A stretch of DNA of 64,000 bases, taken from Chrysogorgia sp. JL179-B06. Lineage: Eukaryota > Cnidaria > Anthozoa > Scleralcyonacea > Chrysogorgiidae. The position numbers and the translations under genes are program-made. How positions within the stretch are numbered: position 1 is the stretch's first letter; each line of letters starts with the position of its first letter. The stretch lies in NCBI GenBank assembly GCA_035772405.1, contig JAYKKM010000193.1, positions 3,812,501-3,876,500 of the forward strand, in the 5' to 3' direction. The notes under the pieces were generated by a model that saw only the letters and a program-made list of their open reading frames with translations, was not told the DNA's origin and did no database searches. Shown one piece after another: positions 13,401 through 22,400 of the stretch.

Positions 13401-16400
13401 TGAACTAGAACCCAAGCATAAGTTTTCACATTAAGATTATTGTCAAGACAGTAATTTTTTTACTCTATGGCGCCAAATATAATTTGACCCAATAATGGCT
13501 GAAATTGAACAATCACGTATAACGCCTTTCAAAACATCCTTGTCTCTAGAAAATGTTTTTAAGTTCGACCATACATCTTGATGAACTGTTCCAAGTGAAC
13601 CAAAACATAGCACAAACAATTTCGTATCGTAACCATTTCGCTTCAAACACTCCACCAACGGGTCATATCGAACCATTTTGGAATCTCTAGCCAAGTCAAG
13701 ATACATGTCGAAACATACTGTAACCTCTACGATTTGGCAGCGTTTAGATAATTCATCGACTACAAAAATATCCGGACGACGATGATTCAGATCATTCATT
13801 TCATCTTTCAGCATGGGAAACACAGTTTCTACATTCCTCTCAGCCATAACGCGAACTCGTCGACAGCACCTCCTGAGCATATCCACGACTAAACTCACAA
13901 TTAGATCGTGGCGTCTACTGTAAAAGTTTCAAAACGTTCTGATACACCCATTTAACAGATGAGCCATACTTTCTGTTTTTTGACAACCGAAAGGACATAA
14001 CGGATTATTTTCCCTATTCCAAATATATGTTGTGAATCTCGTAGGCAATATACTCAACCTGGCCTTCGCTACAAATCGAATGAGATGATCATCAACCTTC
14101 CAATTATAAAAGATTGAACTTGATGATTTCGGATCTATGATCGGATCTATGATTTCGGATCTACGGATTTATGATCACAACTAAGTTAAAGAAACTTAAA
14201 AGTACAGTAAGTCAGGATTCGTCTATTCCTTATTTCTACAGCAAAAAATATAATAAGTTGTTCTGATGGCAATATAGATATCAATTTTCTCACACAATAA
14301 TTTTGGTGCTTCACATCAACTCCTACATCGTTTAACATTGCTATAAAGGAGGTACATTCTTTTGCGAAAACACCGAGTGAGCTAATCGAGATATTGACAA
14401 ATTTAATAGTGCTAATGTGTTCACTTTGTTGTCTAACTATTTCTGTATATTTGGCTTTTTTGCGCTCTACGTTATTTTGAAGGTTGGATTCGAGTCCCAC
14501 TGTAAGTTCCACTATATATAGACATCCCTTTGAAGTAGATTGGAGTAAAACAGGATGATATCTATCACCAGTTATTATTGAGGGGTTTTTGAATTCCGGA
14601 AGGTCAACAAAAAGGTTGGAGCAATTGGCAGTTTGAAGGGTCTTGGTAAGAAAGTTCAGAATAGAGTCGTGTCTCCACGTAAAACGTTAAAGGTATGATT
14701 GACATTCTGCAAATACGTGTAGGAGAGTTTCTGTGTATAAGCAAAAGGAACAGTCAGAACTTGATGATATACCCCATCTTGAAAGGTTTTTGCGGGTAGG
14801 GAGAGAGTTATTGATATAACGCATAGTAAAATTATAGATGTTTTTTGGTAGTTTAGATTGAGAAGAAGACCAGAATTTGTTTAGCTTTGGCAAGGAGAAT
14901 TTTGTAACATTAGAGAAAAATGAGCCTTGACAGGTCAGTTGGTTTTGAAGTTTATCCTCTTATCCAGAACGGAAATCTTTGATAACTTCCTTGGTAGAGT
15001 TGTAAATATCATACTGAATGTTAGTGCTGTTATTAGTTGATTTCCAAAGTTATTTTATTGATTCATTGGGAGATGTTTTTAAGGCATTTCGAAGAACTGT
15101 TTGACACTGAGTGAATTTGATAGATGGTGGGAAAATACTTAGACCAAATTTGTTACGGGTTAGATAGACGTTACTCAATGTTCCCGATACTGGTATTTCC
15201 AGCCATTTACGGATATATTTGTTTGCCACGGAATCGATGTTTCCAGAGACCCAAGTTTTGGACAAGGTAGCGACAGTAAAATGCCAGGATATTTTGGATA
15301 AGACTGTATAAAGGAGAAGTTTATTTTTCGGATGTAGTGGTTTAAGGTCAATATCAGACATCAGTTCTGTGATGAGGGAGGTCAACTCAGACTTGTGATC
15401 TTGGTTGGACATATCAAAATCAAAGTATCTTCCTAAATATCGGAAAGATTCTCCAATTTTAATGGTTGGAATTAGGTCACTGTTAATTAAGAGTTTAGGT
15501 AAATATTGGATTGATTTTGTTAAAGCATTCTTGATACCAAAACGGAGAAAGCGTGGGACACCTAATCAGTGAATATACGAAGCTTGCTCAAAGAGAGTAC
15601 AAATACAATGTGGAAAGGATTATACATTGGGCACTATCTGGAACATATGACCTTTATAGAAAGAGTAGACAAGTGGTACGAGCACACCCCAAAGAAGTGG
15701 TGGAATCAAATAAGATAAAGATGCTGGGATTTTATAATCCAGTGGACCATTATATAGAGTGTAGAAGACCAGACATTATCGTAGTAGACAAACAAGAGAG
15801 GAAATTGTGCACAATAATTTTCAGATATCGCAAAAAGCGTGGTCAGATATCGCAAAAAGCCGCCTACTCAGGCAGCCAATCAAATTGCAGGAATACCTAG
15901 GACTCCGCCCGCTCACGATAAATAAAAAATAAAGAGAAATATGATGAATTGAAGCGAGAGGTTAAAAGACTGTGGTCGATGAGGAAGGTAGAAGTAGTTA
16001 AGTTCTAGTTGGACCTCTCGGAGCTGTGAGTAAAACATTAAAAAGCTAAACCTTAACAACCCAGTGTCACCTTAGTCTACTGGTTGCAAACAGCTGCCAC
16101 TGACGAACACCAAGCGAACATCAAGTTGTGCGAAAAAGACAATAATAATAATAATTTAATTTATTTAATCACGATAACTATTACCATGCATGGCTGGTAG
16201 AAAGACTGGATAGGAAACTAAGAGTACGTGTGACGTTTCCAGCGTGCTGATTGGTTAAGGCACCAGTTGATCGCGTGAAAACCTAGTTGAAAATCGTGAC
16301 GTCACAAAATGTCCATAAATCGCAACTTTTAGCAATAATACAGCTAAAAATGATAGTCAAACTACTAAAAAATATAACAATGCCACTTTACGATGGAATA

Positions 16401-19400
16401 TCCAACTATCATTACTAATTTTAGGCGAAAAGTTCCAACTTTAGACGGTGAAAAACGCGTCGCAAATTTCAACTAAAACAACGATAGTTTTTGCGACGCT
16501 AGTTTCTTTACAACAAAAAGAAAACAGCTGAAACAAAGACGAACAACATTTACCTCGAACACTTAGTCGTGGCTTAGGCAGGTTTGTGAGACGATGAAAC
16601 TTTTTGGAATCTCAATATAGCTACCTGAATACGAAAACATGGAGAAGTCAAAGAGAAACTCAGCAAAATCTGCGTACTCGTGACATCTTCGTGACATCTT
16701 CGTGATATCACGATTTTCAACTAGGTTTTCACGCTGACGTCAGCTAGTTTCCTATCCAGTCTTTTTATTATCCATGCTATTACACAGAAAAACTTTGATG
16801 GGGTCGTGAATTTAGTACTATGCCTAAAAATTATAAAATTATTATTACGCTATGGATAATATGCTAATAACCTACTGAATACAATTACAATAGTTTATTA
16901 AAAATAAACAAAATCAGAATCATTAGGTTTTAAGTTTGGCTTAAGCGCGACTTGATTTAGTTTGTTATTAACTAGATTTTTTTAATTGTGACTTACATGT
17001 ATCTTGAAGTGATTCGTCTAAGTAGTTCCAGTAATATCAAACAGCTGTATTATTAAAGCGCACACAATTTTCTATGATTGACAGCAAAATTCTGGACTAA
17101 CATTGATGATACTATCGAACGATTTGAGATGCTGATTCACGTTGTAAATGAAAACATGTTTAGCAAGATAATAAGAATTTTCAAGACTGAGGTCTGAGGC
17201 AAATAACACAAAACGAGGCTTTGATAATCATGCGAAAACCAAGTCTAACATATAATTGATTTATTATGCAACGACCCCAACATGATTATCAAAGCCTCAA
17301 ACCCTCCAATTGCGGTCATGCAGTTTTCGGGATTTACCGACGAACAACATCGCCTATCAACCAATCAAAATCGAGATAGAGTAAACTATAATAGAGAATT
17401 CTCCGAAGATGTTATGTACTATATACAGTACAGGTTTCACTTTATGTAACTGAACAGGCAAATTGCCAAGGATAGATCACCGATGAAATACAGTATATGT
17501 CAAAATAAGATCTAACTTTATCAAAAACATCTGTCAGAACAGGTGTCAAGCATTTGCTCTGGTGAATAATAGATATGATATCAAATAAACCAACCAACCA
17601 ATATTACAATTATTCTGAGTGATGTACAATGTTATGGCATAAATAGCAAGCTATCATGTTTTCCTAGTTTTATGTCGTAGCCAAGTGTAATGTCCAGTCC
17701 TTACAATTAGACAACGAGCCCGGTTGTCTATTTAACAATTAGACGAGTCCGAGTTGACTATTCGCTCATAGACAACGAGGACGAGTTGTCTAATTGTTTT
17801 AGTAGAAACAAATTAGTGGACTATTACAAATCATGCATTCTCCAAAAAATTATCCAAAACTACTCATCTGAAACCTCCCCAAAACGAGCTTTTCTGCCAT
17901 TGTTTTGAGCACGTTTTGGATAACTTTTTGGAGAATGCATGATTTGTAATAGTCCACTAATTTGTTTCTACTAAAACAATTACTAGACAACTCGTCCTCA
18001 TTGTCTATTCGATCATAGACAACTCGGAGTCGTTGTCTAATTGTTAAATAGTTAGTGTTACTTGTTTTATGTCCATAACCATGTATTCTGTTCACGCTGT
18101 ATTTTACAGTGGACCGCGGCATTTGTGAAATCTTAAATTACTATATGGGAGAGCAATTTAAATAAATAATTTCTCCAACATTTATTTTCCTTTCTGTTTT
18201 TTTCCTCACATAAGTTCAACGCGTAACCTCCTTCCTCCAAGCCAGCTTTTGTGTAGGTGGTAAAATGTAAGTGTACATACATGTACAGTATCTGTAGTCT
18301 AGACACTTAAATTGCACATTACACGTACATGTACGTACCCTCTCTCTAACAACAGTTTTTCAATAGTACAGTACATTTCAATAGTACATGAATCACAGTC
18401 AACATTTTCTGTTTGTGGCCATTATATGCCCATTGCCCCTGCCCAACCAGGTAGTTTTTACAGGGTTTTTGCAGCACATTTTTGCCCTGAACAATAATGC
18501 CAAATAAATGCCGAAAATTACTCATTATCAGCCAACATTTATCAAGCAAATTACATTACACTTCAAATAACAAAAAGCAAATCATTACACTCACAGTAAC
18601 ATAAAAATGTATCATAATTGATTAACCTATTACAGTATAAACCCTGCAAAATGTTCCTAATTGGTCTCCAAACATATATAATATACTGTATATACAGTAC
18701 GTAGTACCGTACAGGTACTACAGGTAGTTTTTCCTTTACCGTATTCTCATAACCTATACAGTATACTGGTTATAACCATTGACATTATTAAGAGGAGTTA
18801 CATGTGTTGTTCACCCATACTGTAGGTTGATCATTATTGATGCATATCATGCAGTTTTAGCTGGCATAAATTTGTGTTTCCTTAAATCCCAAAGAAAATT
18901 ACTAATCTACCAACAAAGAAGATGAATAATCTACCAACAAAGAAGATGAATGCATGTCCAGAAAAGGGATACAGTAAGACTCATTACAGTACTCAACTCA
19001 AATAATCCAATTTCTTGGATACATTTTGAACACATATTTCTTGATCTGCAGGTCAACTCAAACTGGATCAGGTTGATTGACTCCAACTTGTTTGTCTGAC
19101 AGTGTACACACACTATGCATGTAGTGTAGGAGTGCTCAATGCACAACACATGTACAGGTAGTTTCTCCATGTAATAGTGCACGGATAGTGTGCCTCTGTA
19201 TATCCACACATGTTGCATACAAACTACCGTACAGCCACAACATTAAAAAACTTGTGGCATGCCACTGCATTTGAATCTTACCCATCTTTTGTTTGATCAA
19301 CAACACCTGATAACAGATGTAATGTTTCTTTGTTGTAGTTCTCTTCTTTTTGCATGCCCAAAAACGTTCTTATAAAGTCTTCTGGAGTCATATACATTTC

Positions 19401-22400
19401 CCCTGCCTCTTCAACTGATGCATACTATAGAGCGAAAAACATACATCACAGTCAACGTTTGTGCGGGTATACATTTAACAAACCGAGGCAGTCTATTACA
19501 AATTTGTTTCATAGGTGTACAGGTATGTGTACCTGAACATAAATTTGAAAATAAATGTAAGCAAAATGTCAGACTTGATATGACATTTCAGTTGACATTT
19601 TATTAGCTACATTACACTACTATACAATGGCAGACCTGCCAACCCATCCAAAACAAAAACAGTGAGATCCAATTTTTTTCTCCCAAAAAATAGTGAGAAA
19701 ATGCAAAAATAGTGAGATATCAACGTAACGATATATTTTGGATTTTTCCCATGTAACAGCAAGGTTTTAACAAAAAGATAAGATTTTTTGTTGTTTTTGA
19801 GGTTTTGCTGATCGTCATTATCAATATCAAACGCCATGTTGAAATACTTCACGTGGCCGCATAACCTTGTACCCAAACCCGGGGAGAGTGGAGGTAAGAC
19901 CATGGGTACAAGGTTGACCCAAAGCCTGGGCGTTCCTCTCGGTCAGAAACATTTTATGTGCGCACACATAACATAACTTCAAAATGGCGTCTGTATAGTG
20001 CAAAATAATATGCAATTTACGTCCATATTTATAAATATTTTGTCGGTAAAACCGTGAGACTTGGCAGGTCTGCAATGGGTACAGTATAAAGCAAAATTTT
20101 ATTCAAAATGGTCAGATAGAGGATATTTGCCAGTAACAAAGAAATCAGTATTTATATACAGTACTTGTACTTATAACAATTGCCTGGTAAGAATTTATAT
20201 TTTATTTCAGAAGCATTCTGGAAAAAGTAATTTTTTAGTGTGCAAAAACTTACATGTAAAGTAAAATTTTCAGGCCATACTGTACTAGTATCACTTTTAC
20301 TTAAGTACAAAATATCAGCACTTTGCTGAACACTAACACTGTTCGAGAAGAATTAATGAAGAATTACATGCATATTTGGCAAATATTCATAATACCACAA
20401 GTAGTATTAATTCTCTGAGAACAAGTGTTATTTCCAATGTATGTCATTGATATCACAAAAATCTAAATAAGAACTACGCATACAACTAATGTGTCTATAA
20501 AAATTTAAGTTTAATATACTGATGTTACCATTCAATGATCTCTTTGTTACCGGCTCGCAGATTCATGATTATCAAACTAGATTTGCTCAAGACTTGCATC
20601 CTCATCAGTGTCGGACAATGTCAAAAAAGTTTTCCATTACCTATCAAGGCCCTTTACTCTGGAATTCATTGGAAGAAAGTTTAAAAAATTTGGGAAGTTT
20701 AAAAAGATTTAAATATAAGTTGAAAGTAATTCTTTTAGAGGCTTATACCAGCATCTGATGTTGCGCGGTCTATTTTATCTATACTGTATACGTCACTTTG
20801 TAACTTACTAGTAATTATTTTCCTAACTATACTGCATGCCTATTCTAACTTGAAATAACAAACCTTTACTAAATTGAAACTCTCGAACCGCCAAATTATA
20901 TTTTGTTACCGGCAATCTTACTTGTAACAACTGAGGAAGTCTAAAAGGTTACAAGCTTCGGCTTCTTTTTTAGGCGTCACTACATATTCTTTACGATTTA
21001 GTTTTTTCTCTTTCAATTCTTGTATATTGTGACAAATCAAATAAATTCAATTCAATTCAATTCAAAATTATCAATGTTGTGTATAACAAAGTAATTTAAG
21101 TTTCCACAATCTTTGAAAACCAATTGTTGTGCTGACAGTGTTACAGGCATTGTTGAAAACCAAATAGAAACTGAAAACTCTAAAAGGTCAGTGTACTGCT
21201 GAAATAGTGTGCTAATAGAGTGTGGGAATTGATCCACATGAAAGCAAAATAGCAATTCATTCCAAATTAGCAATTCATTCCAAAATAGCAATTCATTCCA
21301 AAATAGCAATTCATTCCAAAATAGAAATTCATTCCAAAATAGAAATTCATTCCAAAACAACAATTCATTCCAAAATAACAATTCATTCCAAAATAGCAAT
21401 TCATACCAAAATACATGTAGCTCAACTCATACCAAAATAGCTCAATTCATTCCAAAATAGCAATTCATTCCAAAATAGCAATTCATTCCAAAATAGCAAT
21501 TCATTCCAAAATAGCTCAATTCATTCCAAAATAGCAATTCATTCCAAAATAGCAATTCATTCCAAAATAGCAATTCATTCCAAAATAGATCAATTCATTC
21601 CAAAATAGCAATTCATTCCAAAATAGCAATTCATTCCAAAATACAGTAGCAATTCATTCCAAATATTCATTCCAAAAGCAGTTCTCATTATGAAAATCAT
21701 TCCAAAATGTACCACAGTGTGTTGAGTAGGCTTGTACCTGTATGATTACCAACCATAGAGACAATTAGTAATTTTGTTGAATTCCAAGAGTGGAGGGTCT
21801 ATAAATTATATATTATTATATATGAATACTTTTCTAATCACCAAATAATTTCTTCATTGTCTGATTCTCCAGGCAAAATACAGTAGTGGGTGAAATTTCT
21901 TCTTGTTCCAATGTTGACAACCTCATTTTGGTTTTTGTATGTGCAGGTATTCACAAGCTCGATGACCCCACCATATACAGTGAACTCTCTCTAAGGCAGA
22001 CACCTTCGGGGCCAAATTTGTTGTCCGCCTTAGAGAGGTGTCTGACTTAGAGAGAGTTTTATTATAGTGAATAATGTAGAAGAGGCCAAGATTATGTGTC
22101 CGCCTTAGAGAGGTGTCTGCCGGCCTTAGAGAGGTGTCCGCCGGCCTTAGAGGGGTGCATGTCCGCTTAGAGAGAGTTCACTGTATACAGACTGGGGAGA
22201 TAATTGTGTGATAAATGACTCCTGGTCATGTGGCACAAATCTAGCACTTTGATTGGACAATTCGTGAGATATACTGCACAGTAATGTATTAATATATACA
22301 CTGCTGTAGTGAATGTGGGAGAGCTGGGAGTAGACAGACGATACATAGATGATCGTCGAGCTCACATCCTCAGAAAAAAGAGTCATGGACAGGAATCAAA

